Source: CBDFKU01 sp965248975 (GTDB lineage: Bacteria; Chloroflexota; Dehalococcoidia; Lucifugimonadales; JAGWBF01). From it: a DNA stretch of 64,000 nucleotides. This document shows positions 25,741 through 33,155 of this stretch, in pieces; position 1 is the first letter of the stretch, and the number at the start of each line of letters is the position of its first letter. The notes under the pieces are model-generated. The model was not told the origin of the DNA and did no database searches. It worked only from the letters and a program-made list of their open reading frames with translations. Location of the stretch: positions 1 to 64,000 of the forward strand of contig CBDFKU010000020.1 of assembly GCA_965248975.1 (NCBI GenBank), given 5' to 3'. The position numbers and the translations under genes are program-made.

Positions 25741-26562
25741 CTACTGGGCTACGAAGGTCTCCGTCACGTCGTTGACCAGGACGGTGTCGGTTTTGCCGCG
25801 CTCGAAGTCGGCCCCCAGGTTCACATAGTTCTCCACGGTGCCGTAGACCTGGGCGAAAACCAGATCCATCCCCAGGAGCTCCCCGTTCAACACGGTTACC
25901 TCGATGGTGTCGCCGGAGCGCTCCCAGTCGAGCAGCAGGAAGCGGACTCCGCTGTGGGGCAGACCGGAGACGACCCTTAGGCCGTACTGCGGTGGATCCG
26001 ACTCCATGACCACGATCTCCACCGCGTCTATCGGCGCCAGCACTTCCTCGATGGGCACGCCGGGCTCGACGTCACCGTCGGGTTCCGGGGCCAGCGGCAG
26101 GGGCCCTCCTGTGTCGGGGTGCGGCTCACCTACGGCTATGCCTTGGCCGTTCCCGGCGTCACAACCTATCTTGGTGAGCGTTTCTCTGCCCGGGTCCCGG
26201 GGCAGGGGTGTCGATATCGGGTCGACGCTCCCGTTGGAGCTCGCGGGGCCAGGCCCCGGGAGTAGTGGCTCTGGGTCCGGCCTGTCGGAGACGTCGACTA
26301 CCGAAGTGTCGCTATCACCCCCTTTGGTGGGATCGTCGTTTACTATCGTGACACTTCCGTCGGGATCGCCGTCCGTTATGGTGGGGTTCGGTGGTGAGAT
26401 CAGTCCGGGGCCACCGTCCGGGAACGCGGGCTCCTGAGTGCCCACGGACTCACCGAGTGGGGAATCGCTTCCGTCGCCCGTCAAGGCAAAGGCGGTTACG
26501 GTGGCCGAAGTGACCAGGGCGACTGTCAGGCCGGCTATTGGGATCAGCCATCGCTTTTTCAT
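25741..26562 (-). CDS. Exported protein with low-complexity linker, unknown function
   Basis: A 273-residue protein: a signal peptide (KKRWLIPIAGLTVALVTSATVTAFAL), about 130 residues of Pro/Gly/Asp-rich low-complexity linker, and then a compact C-terminal beta-rich domain (PIDAVEIVVMESDPPQYGLR, VSGLPHSGVRFLLLDWERSG, DTIEVTVLNGELLGMD, ending YVNLGADFERGKTDTVLVND). A C-terminal domain of this sort is seen in many short secreted proteins of this phylum, but I cannot name it. It is divergent from trxB. Acts outside the membrane. Confidence 0.7.
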   Translation of the reverse strand: MKKRWLIPIAGLTVALVTSATVTAFALTGDGSDSPLGESVGTQEPAFPDGGPGLISPPNPTITDGDPDGSVTIVNDDPTKGGDSDTSVVDVSDRPDPEPLLPGPGPASSNGSVDPISTPLPRDPGRETLTKIGCDAGNGQGIAVGEPHPDTGGPLPLAPEPDGDVEPGVPIEEVLAPIDAVEIVVMESDPPQYGLRVVSGLPHSGVRFLLLDWERSGDTIEVTVLNGELLGMDLVFAQVYGTVENYVNLGADFERGKTDTVLVNDVTETFVAQ

Positions 26563-26659
26563 CGCTCTCTCCTCTTCTTACTCTGAGACTTACTGGGTGG
26601 GAACCGGTTCTATGTACTAAGACGGAGCCGGCCAGCGATTTGTTCCCGGACCGCTCGCC

Positions 26660-26689
26660 TTGACACCCAAAATGTGGCCGCCTTATAGT
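26660..26689 (+). promoter_or_regulatory. Promoter candidate for trxB
   Basis: TTGACA (26660-26665), 18 bases, TATAGT (26684-26689), about 57 bases before the trxB ATG. Confidence 0.55.
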
Positions 26690-26745
26690 TACGCCAGCTA
26701 CAGGATCGGATACGGGCCTTGGGCCTCATCCGAGGAAGGCATATC

Positions 26746-27672
26746 ATGGGAGAAGAGTACGGTGTTGTAATCGTGGGTGGCGGCGTGGCCGGCCTGATGG
26801 CGGGCACATACGCCGCCCGCTATGGGTTGAAGACGGCGATAGTCGAGCAGATGATGCCCGGCACCCAGATAATCAACGTGGAGAAGATAGAGAACTTCCC
26901 AGGGTTCCCCCAGGGGATCTCAGGAGCGGAGCTGGCCCCTCTGATGCAGGAGCAAGCCATGAACGCCGGGGCCGAGTTCCTGATGGCCGAGGCCACGGGC
27001 CTGGTGCTGGACGGTGATTATAGAATACTGGGCACCACCGACGACAGCTACAGGGCCAGGGCGGTTATCGTGGCGGCCGGATCGAGGCTGGGGAAGCTGG
27101 GCATCGCCGGGGAAGAAGAGTTCGCTGGCAGCGGGGTCTCCCACTGCGCCACCTGCGACGGCCCACTGTTCGCCGGGGAGGTTGTGGGAGTGGTCGGGGG
27201 AGGAGACTCGGCGGCCGACGAGGCCCTGACCCTGACCCAGTACGTGGACCGGGTAATCCTTTTTCACCGCAGGGACCGTCTGCGGGCCCAGAAGGTGCTC
27301 CAGGAAAGGCTACTGGGCCACGAGAAGGTGGAGGTGGCCTATAACACCGTGGTGGAGTCAATCCATGGCGAGGACCTGGTGAACGGCGCCCATGTGCGCA
27401 ACGTGGTCACCAATCTGGAGGAGCGCATCGACCTGGCGGGGCTGTTCATATACGTGGGCCTGGAACCCAGCTCTGAGTTCGTCCGTGGGGTCCTCAAGAC
27501 AGACAACGCCGGGCACATCCCGGTAAACTTGCGGATGGAGACCGAGGTGCCAGGCATCTTCGCGGCGGGAGACGTCAGGCAGCACTCGGTGGCCCAGCTT
27601 GCCAGCTCGGCGGGCGACGGAGCTACCGCCGCAGTCGGCGCCTTCCGGTACATTACCGGGCGCAAATGGTGA
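26746..27672 (+). CDS. trxB: Thioredoxin reductase (NADPH-type FAD disulfide reductase)
   Basis: Reduces thioredoxin-like proteins with NAD(P)H through FAD. From ATG 26746 it has 308 residues, the normal length. The FAD loop is VGGGVAGLMAG near residue 9, the redox motif is C134-A-T-C137 in SHCATCDG, the nucleotide loop is VGGGDSAADEAL and the C-terminal FAD block is GIFAAGDVR. It could keep the two Sec/Cys redox proteins of this window reduced, though no link beyond proximity is seen. The NADPH loop HRRDRLRAQ retains the basic residues that favour NADPH. It appears monocistronic. Confidence 0.93.
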   Translation: MGEEYGVVIVGGGVAGLMAGTYAARYGLKTAIVEQMMPGTQIINVEKIENFPGFPQGISGAELAPLMQEQAMNAGAEFLMAEATGLVLDGDYRILGTTDDSYRARAVIVAAGSRLGKLGIAGEEEFAGSGVSHCATCDGPLFAGEVVGVVGGGDSAADEALTLTQYVDRVILFHRRDRLRAQKVLQERLLGHEKVEVAYNTVVESIHGEDLVNGAHVRNVVTNLEERIDLAGLFIYVGLEPSSEFVRGVLKTDNAGHIPVNLRMETEVPGIFAAGDVRQHSVAQLASSAGDGATAAVGAFRYITGRKW

Positions 27673-27687
27673 TGGAGGTGGAGCCCA

Positions 27688-27900
27688 CTACAAGTCTTCT
27701 GGTCGAAGGCCGGTCCGTCTGGCGATGCGAGAGAGCATCCTGGGGCCGATCTCTTCGCTGTCATGGAAAGCGAAGACGAAATCTGGCTAGCCCTCCCGAG
27801 AAAGAACCTGATGAGAACCCGTTTGTCTTTTAACAGTCCAGCCTATCCGAAGTAGCGCGGCGAGAACCCTTCGAGCCCGACTACCGGGCCATCTGCTCAT
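27688..27900 (-). pseudogene. HicA-type toxin with amber codon
   Basis: The frame from ATG 27900 reads WTVKRQTGSHQVLSREG, then TAG (27787-27789), then PDFVFAFHDSEEIGPRMLSR and IARRTGLRPEDL. This is the HicA mRNA-interferase pattern: the GSH motif with the active His, then HxxxEIxxxxLxxIxRxxGL. The amber codon falls in the middle, so the toxin is truncated to about 37 residues and presumably dead. Its ATG overlaps the TGA of the upstream hicB-like gene (ATGA). Confidence 0.7.
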
Positions 27901-28127
27901 GCGGCGCTGAAGGAGATGGTGAGGAAATCGAGGTGCGTTTCCCCATGTTCGAGGCTGTCGGCGACCACCCGTTAGGCGAGTGCTTGGACCTTCGCCCTCC
28001 CCTCTTCCGGGGTCGCGCCGTACGCGATTACACCGGGAAGCTCGACGACCTCGGCGATCCAGCGACCGTCTTCCTCCCGCTCGATCTCGATGTTGAAGGT
28101 CATAGCTTTGTCGATATCCATGCCCAT
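27897..28127 (-). pseudogene. HicB-type antitoxin with ochre codon
   Basis: The frame from ATG 28127 (or 28121) reads TFNIEIEREEDGRWIAEVVE, LPGVIAYGATPEEGRAKVQA and LA, then TAA (27972-27974), then RVVADSLEHGE and a C-terminal stretch. This is the partial RNase-H-like fold of HicB: E-x-D-G-x-W-x-A-E-V-x-E-x-P-G and G-x-T-x-E-E-x. The stop interrupts the last helix. With the neighbouring hicA amber, both halves of the pair are disabled, which fits loss of toxin first and antitoxin afterwards. Confidence 0.7.
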
Positions 28128-28169
28128 GATCCCATTTTACGCTCGATCTACCTGGAGCGCCAGTTGCCG

Positions 28170-29063
28170 CTAATGGGCGCCCCGGTCCTGATACCCTCGC
28201 TCGGTAGTTTGCGCCTCCACTTCGTAGTACTCGGGTAGGCTAATGAGCTCCTCCACCCGGGCACGTCGCAGAGCTATCTCCTCCAGGTCTATGCCTGTCG
28301 AGCCCGTGTCCTTCAGGCTCTGATACGCCTCCATGATGGCGATGGCGGCAGTGATCACCGGCGTGGAAGCGTATATTATCACCTGGATCCCCAGGGCCTC
28401 GTACTCCTGGACGGTAAGCTCGAACTGGGTGCCGGCGATGGCCACAATGGGGATGTCTGGCACGGCCTTGCGAAAGTGGGCCAGGTCCGCCTTCGACGTG
28501 ACGCCCCGGGGCATCACGACGTCCACCCCCAGGTCCCTCAGAGCCAGGCCACGCCGCACCGCTTCGTCCATGGACCCCTCCACCGCGGAGAAGGCATCCG
28601 TACGCCCGATGATAAGGAAGTCGGGGTCCCTGCGAGCCTGAAGGGCGTACGTCATCTTCTGGAGGAACTCGTCCATCGGGGTGATGTGCTCCAGCCCCTT
28701 GTGGTAGGAGGCTCGCTTGGGGAAAACCTGGTCCTCGATGTGCATACCCCCCAGCCCGGCGTCCTCGTAGGCCCGGACAGCCCGCATCGTGTGCAGCGGG
28801 TCGCCGAATCCGGCGTCGCCGTCGCAGATGACCGGAAGGTCCACGGCGTTGGCGACCTTGCGCGCCACCTCCATCTGCTCGGTCATCGTCATCAGGGGCT
28901 CGGTGACGGCCAGGTGGGCGCCGGACATGTATCCCCCGGTGTAGACGGCGGAGAAGCCCAGTGACTGGACTATACGGGCGCTCATGGGGTCGTAGGCTCC
29001 CGGCGCGACGATGGTCTCTCCCCGGTTTAGCTTCGCCCTGAGCTCGCTCCTGACCGATGGCAT
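28170..29063 (-). CDS. PEP mutase / isocitrate lyase superfamily enzyme
   Basis: A 297-residue TIM-barrel enzyme of the ICL/PEPM family (methylisocitrate lyase, PEP mutase, oxaloacetate decarboxylase, carboxyphosphonoenolpyruvate mutase). The Mg site is DGDAGFGDPLHT with E in HIEDQVFPKRASYHKG. The Cys of the lyase motif KKCGH is absent; the loop reads PKRASYHKG, so classical isocitrate or methylisocitrate lysis is unlikely and C-C or P-C chemistry on a 2-oxo acid such as oxaloacetate is more probable. It stands alone; the ATG at 29063 follows an AGGAGGTG-type RBS. Confidence 0.85.
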   Translation of the reverse strand: MPSVRSELRAKLNRGETIVAPGAYDPMSARIVQSLGFSAVYTGGYMSGAHLAVTEPLMTMTEQMEVARKVANAVDLPVICDGDAGFGDPLHTMRAVRAYEDAGLGGMHIEDQVFPKRASYHKGLEHITPMDEFLQKMTYALQARRDPDFLIIGRTDAFSAVEGSMDEAVRRGLALRDLGVDVVMPRGVTSKADLAHFRKAVPDIPIVAIAGTQFELTVQEYEALGIQVIIYASTPVITAAIAIMEAYQSLKDTGSTGIDLEEIALRRARVEELISLPEYYEVEAQTTERGYQDRGAH

Positions 29064-29250
29064 GGCGCACCTCCTGGTTAACTTGGCTTCTTGAAAACCG
29101 CTATAGAGTCAACCCATGATATTTAGGGCCCTCTCCGGTGTCAAGGAAGAGGCTCTGACCATGCTGGGCGCAGCGCCATGGTATAATCCAGCGATGTAGC
29201 CCAAGACAGCCATGTCCAGACCGACGAAGGACTCGAAAGGAAGGTGCTCC

Positions 29251-29631
29251 ATGCCCGCAATGAAGCCCGGAGATTGCGACATCCTGGTGAGCCAGGCCAT
29301 CGGCGCCGGCGACATGGAGGCCGCTATCGCCTTGTATGAGCCCGGAGCTGTCTTCGTGGCCGAGCCGGGTAAGGTCGTCACCGGACATGATGCCATCAGG
29401 GAAGTCATCGGCACCTTCATCGCTACCAAGCCACAAATAGATATCGAGGTGGAGCAGGTCATCCAGTCGGGGGACATCGCGCTGCTCCATGCCAGGTATA
29501 CCCTCAAGGGCACGGATTCCGATGGCAAGCCCACGGAGATGTCAGGACGCAGCGCTGAGGTGGTGCGCCGGCAGGCTGACGGTTCCTGGCGCTTCATCAT
29601 CGACAACCCCTTCGGGACCGGCCAGGCCTGA
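29251..29631 (+). CDS. NTF2-like (SnoaL/DUF4440) protein
   Basis: About 126 residues from ATG 29251 (after GGAAGGTG); an upstream ATG at 29212 is less likely. It has the cone-shaped NTF2-like pattern: an N-terminal helix (QAIGAGDMEAAIALYEPGAV), a strand with VVTGHDAIREVIGTF, and final strands ending RQADGSWRFIIDNPFG. Members include isomerases, hydratases and non-catalytic proteins, so the reaction cannot be told. It precedes the acetamidase gene by 23 bases and is probably in the same transcript. Confidence 0.8.
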   Translation: MPAMKPGDCDILVSQAIGAGDMEAAIALYEPGAVFVAEPGKVVTGHDAIREVIGTFIATKPQIDIEVEQVIQSGDIALLHARYTLKGTDSDGKPTEMSGRSAEVVRRQADGSWRFIIDNPFGTGQA

Positions 29632-29654
29632 GCCAACCACCTTCGGAGGAACCG

Positions 29655-30530
29655 ATGAAGCGCTTGACCAAGGACGTGCGCATCTATGCCCTGGACCCGG
29701 AAGCGACTCCAGCCGTCACCATAGCCTCAGGTGAGGAGTTGGTGGTGGAGACCTGGGACGCCTTCGAGGGCCGGCGGGACCCAGCCGCCTTCGATGAGAC
29801 CGCCATCAAGGGAGGGGCCACCGGGCCCATCGCCGTCGAAGGGGCCATGCCAGGCGACGCCCTCCGGATAGATTTCCTCGAGGTCAAAGCTGTGGGGGAG
29901 AGCGTGCACCTTACGGGACCCGGCCGCGGCTTCCTGGAAGAGGACTTCCACGACTATCGGGCTACCGTTATGCCCATCCAGGGTGGCGAGCTCGTTTTCC
30001 CGGGCGGCATAAGGATACCCATCAGAACGTCGGTGGGCATGGTGGCCACCACCCCCACTTACGTGCAGGGCACCAACAGCGACAGCGGGCCTTACGGCGG
30101 CGACATCGACATGAAGGAACTGGTGGAGGGAAGCACCCTCTACATGCCCGTGTTCGTCCAGGGTGGCCTGCTGGCTATGGGCGACTGCCATGCCGTGGTG
30201 GGAGACGGCGCGGTGGCCGGCACCGGCGCCGAGACCGAGGCCGAGCTTCACATCCGCGTCACCGTGGAGAAGGGGCTCAGCCTGAAGGCGCCCAGGGCGT
30301 TGACCCCAGACTTTTTCGTCACGCTGTCCTACGGCGACGAGCTTGGGACGGCCATGAAGCAGGCGGTACGGGACATGGTGGACTTCCTTGTGCGGGAGAA
30401 AGGCATGGAGCCCTACGACGCCTACGCTCTGCTGAGTCTGGCCGGGGATGTCCGTGTATCCCGCACCTTTCGGCCCATAAGTCCAGTCAAGATGATGCTG
30501 TCTCGCCGGGTGCTGGAGCAGATCGGTTGA
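29655..30530 (+). CDS. Acetamidase/formamidase family hydrolase
   Basis: A 291-residue member of the FmdA_AmdA family, which hydrolyses short amides to ammonia and a carboxylate. Characteristic blocks are TGPIAVEGAMPGDALRIDFL near residue 55, SVGMVATTPTYVQGTNSDSG, YGGDIDMKELVEGSTLYMPV and QGGLLAMGDCHAVVGDGAV. The Asp/His/Glu metal ligands lie in GGDID and GDCHAVVGDGE-like segments. RBS GGAGGAA sits just upstream. It ends three bases before modA, which makes an operon with the molybdate importer likely, a combination I cannot explain functionally. Confidence 0.9.
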   Translation: MKRLTKDVRIYALDPEATPAVTIASGEELVVETWDAFEGRRDPAAFDETAIKGGATGPIAVEGAMPGDALRIDFLEVKAVGESVHLTGPGRGFLEEDFHDYRATVMPIQGGELVFPGGIRIPIRTSVGMVATTPTYVQGTNSDSGPYGGDIDMKELVEGSTLYMPVFVQGGLLAMGDCHAVVGDGAVAGTGAETEAELHIRVTVEKGLSLKAPRALTPDFFVTLSYGDELGTAMKQAVRDMVDFLVREKGMEPYDAYALLSLAGDVRVSRTFRPISPVKMMLSRRVLEQIG

Positions 30531-30533
30531 GGC

Positions 30534-31298
30534 ATGAAGGCACTCGTCACCCTGGCCCTCGTACTTCTTCTGGCTGGAGCTTCGTGTGGGGGAGACGACA
30601 GGGAGGAAATCCTGGTTTTCGCCGCGGCCAGCCTGACCGACGTGATCGACCGTCTGGCGCAGGAATACGCCCGGCGTGAGCCCGTCGACGTGCGGATCAA
30701 CCTTGGTGGATCCACGGAGCTAGCCCAGCAGATCGTGAGAGGCGCACCCGCCGACGCCTTCCTCTCGGCGGGACCCGGGCCGATGGACGCGCTGGAAGAA
30801 CGGGGTCTGCTGGCCTCTGCCACCCGCGCAGACTTCCTGACCAACGAGCTGGTGCTGGCGGGCAGGTCCAAGGCCGCCGCGGAACTGGGCATCTCGACGA
30901 TAGAGGACCTGGCCGGCTCCGGCGTCTCCGTGGCCATCGCCGACCCGGAGCTGGCGCCGGCGGGACGCTACGCCCGGGAAGCTCTGCAGAGCCTGGGCCT
31001 GTGGGAGCAAGTGGAGCCACGGCTGGTGTTCGGCCTCAACGTGCGCTTTGCCCTCGGCTACGTCGAGGCCGGGACCGCCGGCGCGGCCATCGTCTACCGC
31101 ACCGACGTCTCAGTTGCCGACGACCTCCAGATCCTGGCCCCGATACCGGCAGACAGTCACTCCCCGATACTCTATCCCGCGGCGGTCGCGGCCCGTTCCT
31201 CCCATGTAGATACGGCTCGTAGGTTCCTGGAATACCTGCGGGGAGACGAGGCCGGCGACATTTTCCGGCAGTTCGGGTTCGTGCCAACGGATCGATAA
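30534..31298 (+). CDS. modA: Molybdate ABC transporter substrate-binding lipoprotein
   Basis: Binds molybdate or tungstate outside the membrane. A 254-residue protein with signal peptide ending LLAGASC-GG (lipobox). ModA blocks are FAAASLTDVIDRLAQEYARR, INLGGSTELAQQIVRGAPAD, DAFLSAGPGPMDALEERGL and AIADPELAPAGRYAREALQS, with Ser residues that coordinate the oxyanion in AAASL and GGST. First of modABC; ModB follows after 38 bases. Confidence 0.93.
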   Translation: MKALVTLALVLLLAGASCGGDDREEILVFAAASLTDVIDRLAQEYARREPVDVRINLGGSTELAQQIVRGAPADAFLSAGPGPMDALEERGLLASATRADFLTNELVLAGRSKAAAELGISTIEDLAGSGVSVAIADPELAPAGRYAREALQSLGLWEQVEPRLVFGLNVRFALGYVEAGTAGAAIVYRTDVSVADDLQILAPIPADSHSPILYPAAVAARSSHVDTARRFLEYLRGDEAGDIFRQFGFVPTDR

Positions 31299-31336
31299 TC
31301 GCCACTCCGTGGAAATTAACGTCGTAAAGGAGTCCA

Positions 31337-32008
31337 GTGCTATCTTCCACCGAGTTCCAGGTCATAGGCCTGTCGCTGCAGGTGGCGGCTTTGGGAACGG
31401 CCATCGGCCTTCCCATCGCCCTGTGGATCGGCTGGCTGCTGGCCAAGTCCTCCATGCGGGGCAAGCCCCTGCTGGATACGCTGGTCTCCTTTCCGCTGGT
31501 GCTGCCCCCGGTGGTGACCGGATATTTCCTGTTGCTGCTCATGGGCCCCGACGGCCCCATCGGGCGGGCCCTGGACAAGCTATTCGGGGTGGACGTGATA
31601 TTCACCTGGGTGGCGGCGGCCCTGGCGGCCGGGTTGGTTTCGCTGCCGCTGATGGTCAGGGCCATCGAGGTGGCCCTGTCCGGGGTGGACACACGACTGG
31701 AGCTGGCTGCGCGCAGCCTGGGGGCCGGGCGGGTGAAGACCTTCCTCACCGTCACCATGCCCCTGGCCTATCGAGGCATCCTGGCCGCGGTCCTGCTGGG
31801 CTTCGCCCGGGGTCTGGGGGAGTTTGGGGCCATCATAGTCGTGGCGGGCAACATACCTGGCAAGACCCAGACCATGTCCCTGCTCATCTTTAACCGCATA
31901 CAGCTGGGGGACGACGAGGCAGCCGTGCGGCTCATCGTGGCCTCCATGGTGCTGGCCTTGCTGGCCCTCACCGTGCACCAACGTCTGACCCGGCGTGTCG
32001 CCTTCTAG
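31337..32008 (+). CDS. modB: Molybdate ABC transporter permease
   Basis: A 223-residue permease with five hydrophobic segments. The start is GTG 31337 after AAAGGAG. The EAA-type cytoplasmic loop, which docks the ATPase, is ELAARSLGAGRVKTFLTVTM. The segment FPLVLPPVVTGYFLLLLMG is the typical first ModB periplasmic/TM block. It moves molybdate through the membrane together with ModC. Three bases separate it from modC. Confidence 0.93.
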   Translation: MLSSTEFQVIGLSLQVAALGTAIGLPIALWIGWLLAKSSMRGKPLLDTLVSFPLVLPPVVTGYFLLLLMGPDGPIGRALDKLFGVDVIFTWVAAALAAGLVSLPLMVRAIEVALSGVDTRLELAARSLGAGRVKTFLTVTMPLAYRGILAAVLLGFARGLGEFGAIIVVAGNIPGKTQTMSLLIFNRIQLGDDEAAVRLIVASMVLALLALTVHQRLTRRVAF

Positions 32009-32011
32009 ACC

Positions 32012-33097
32012 ATGGACGACGTCCTCTTGAGCCTGAGCATCCGAAAGACATACCCCAGCTTCGTGCTGGGGGTGGACGCCCGCTTCACCGACGGCGTCAC
32101 CGCCATCTTCGGACCCTCGGGCAGCGGCAAGACTACCATCCTGGACTGCATCGCCGGCCTGAACACCCCCGACGAGGGGGAGATCCGCCTGCGCGACAGA
32201 CCCCTGTACTCCTCGTCCTTGCGCCGGAATCTGAAGCCGGAGCAACGGCGGGTGGGCTACATGTTCCAGGACGGCCTGCTCTTTCCCCACTACAAAGTGC
32301 GGGAAAACCTGCTTTACGGCTTCAAGCGTACGCCGCCGGAGCATAGGCGGATCGCTCCCGAGGTCCTGGTCGACCTGCTGGAGCTGGGACCTCTGATGGA
32401 GCGGCGTCCGGCCAACCTGTCCACCGGGGAGAGGCAACGGGTGGCTCTGGCCCGGGCTCTGGCTTCCTCCCCGGAGCTACTGCTGCTGGACGAGCCCCTC
32501 AGCTCGCTGGACATTGCTCTGAGGGGGCGCATCCTGCGCTACCTCAAGGACCTGCACCGCGAGCTGTCCATCCCCATGGTGTACGTGTCCCACTCCATAT
32601 CCGAGGTGCTGGCCATCGCCGACAGAGCGCTGGTCATCTCCCACGGGAGACAGCTAGCCTTCGATCAACCACGCAAAGTGTTGCTGGAGCCCTACGTACA
32701 CTCGCTGGTGGAGAACGGGGGTGTGGAGAACCTGCTGGACGCCCAGGTAGTGGACCAGGTGGAGGGCAGCCTCATCGGCGCCAGGGTGGGTGATGCAGTG
32801 CTTTGGGTGCCCGGCAGGTCCCCTGAGGTCGGGAAGGGGGAGACTATCTCCGTGGCGATCCGCGCGGGGGACATCATCGTGGCGGTGGACCGGCCCCAGC
32901 GCATCAGCGCCCGGAACATCCTCCATGGCCGCGTCGAGGGGATCCACAGGGTGGACGGCGCCGTGCTCCTGTACGCCGACGTGGGGACAACGCTGCTGGC
33001 CGAGATCACTCCCGAGGCGCTGGACTCCCTGGAGCTGCGGGAGGGCCAGGAGATCTACCTGGTAATCAAGTCCAGTTCCATCGTCGTGGTGGGGTGA
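32012..33097 (+). CDS. modC: Molybdate ABC transporter ATP-binding protein
   Basis: A 361-residue ATPase with a C-terminal TOBE/MOP domain. Walker A is GPSGSGKTTILD, the Q-loop is FQDGLLFPHYKVRENL, the signature is LSTGERQRVALARAL, Walker B is LLLLDEPLSSLD and the switch His is VYVSHSISEVL. The last ~120 residues form the molybdate-sensing TOBE domain (RISARNILHGRVEGIHRVDG). Molybdenum would serve Mo-bis-PGD enzymes such as a formate dehydrogenase, which is also a classic Sec enzyme, though none is in this window. Confidence 0.93.
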   Translation: MDDVLLSLSIRKTYPSFVLGVDARFTDGVTAIFGPSGSGKTTILDCIAGLNTPDEGEIRLRDRPLYSSSLRRNLKPEQRRVGYMFQDGLLFPHYKVRENLLYGFKRTPPEHRRIAPEVLVDLLELGPLMERRPANLSTGERQRVALARALASSPELLLLDEPLSSLDIALRGRILRYLKDLHRELSIPMVYVSHSISEVLAIADRALVISHGRQLAFDQPRKVLLEPYVHSLVENGGVENLLDAQVVDQVEGSLIGARVGDAVLWVPGRSPEVGKGETISVAIRAGDIIVAVDRPQRISARNILHGRVEGIHRVDGAVLLYADVGTTLLAEITPEALDSLELREGQEIYLVIKSSSIVVVG

Positions 33098-33155
33098 TAA
33101 CGGACTTCGATCACCACGAACACAAAATCCCGTGCAGGCAGCGAAAGGAGACGAC

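Noticed and set aside
27787..27974. Recoding of the hicA/hicB stops
   Set aside because: They are TAG and TAA at non-catalytic places, with no structural signal; nonsense mutation is simpler.
29170..29190. TATAAT before the NTF2-like gene as a promoter
   Set aside because: A perfect -10 is present near 29179 but no acceptable -35 at 16-19 bases, so it was not listed as a feature.
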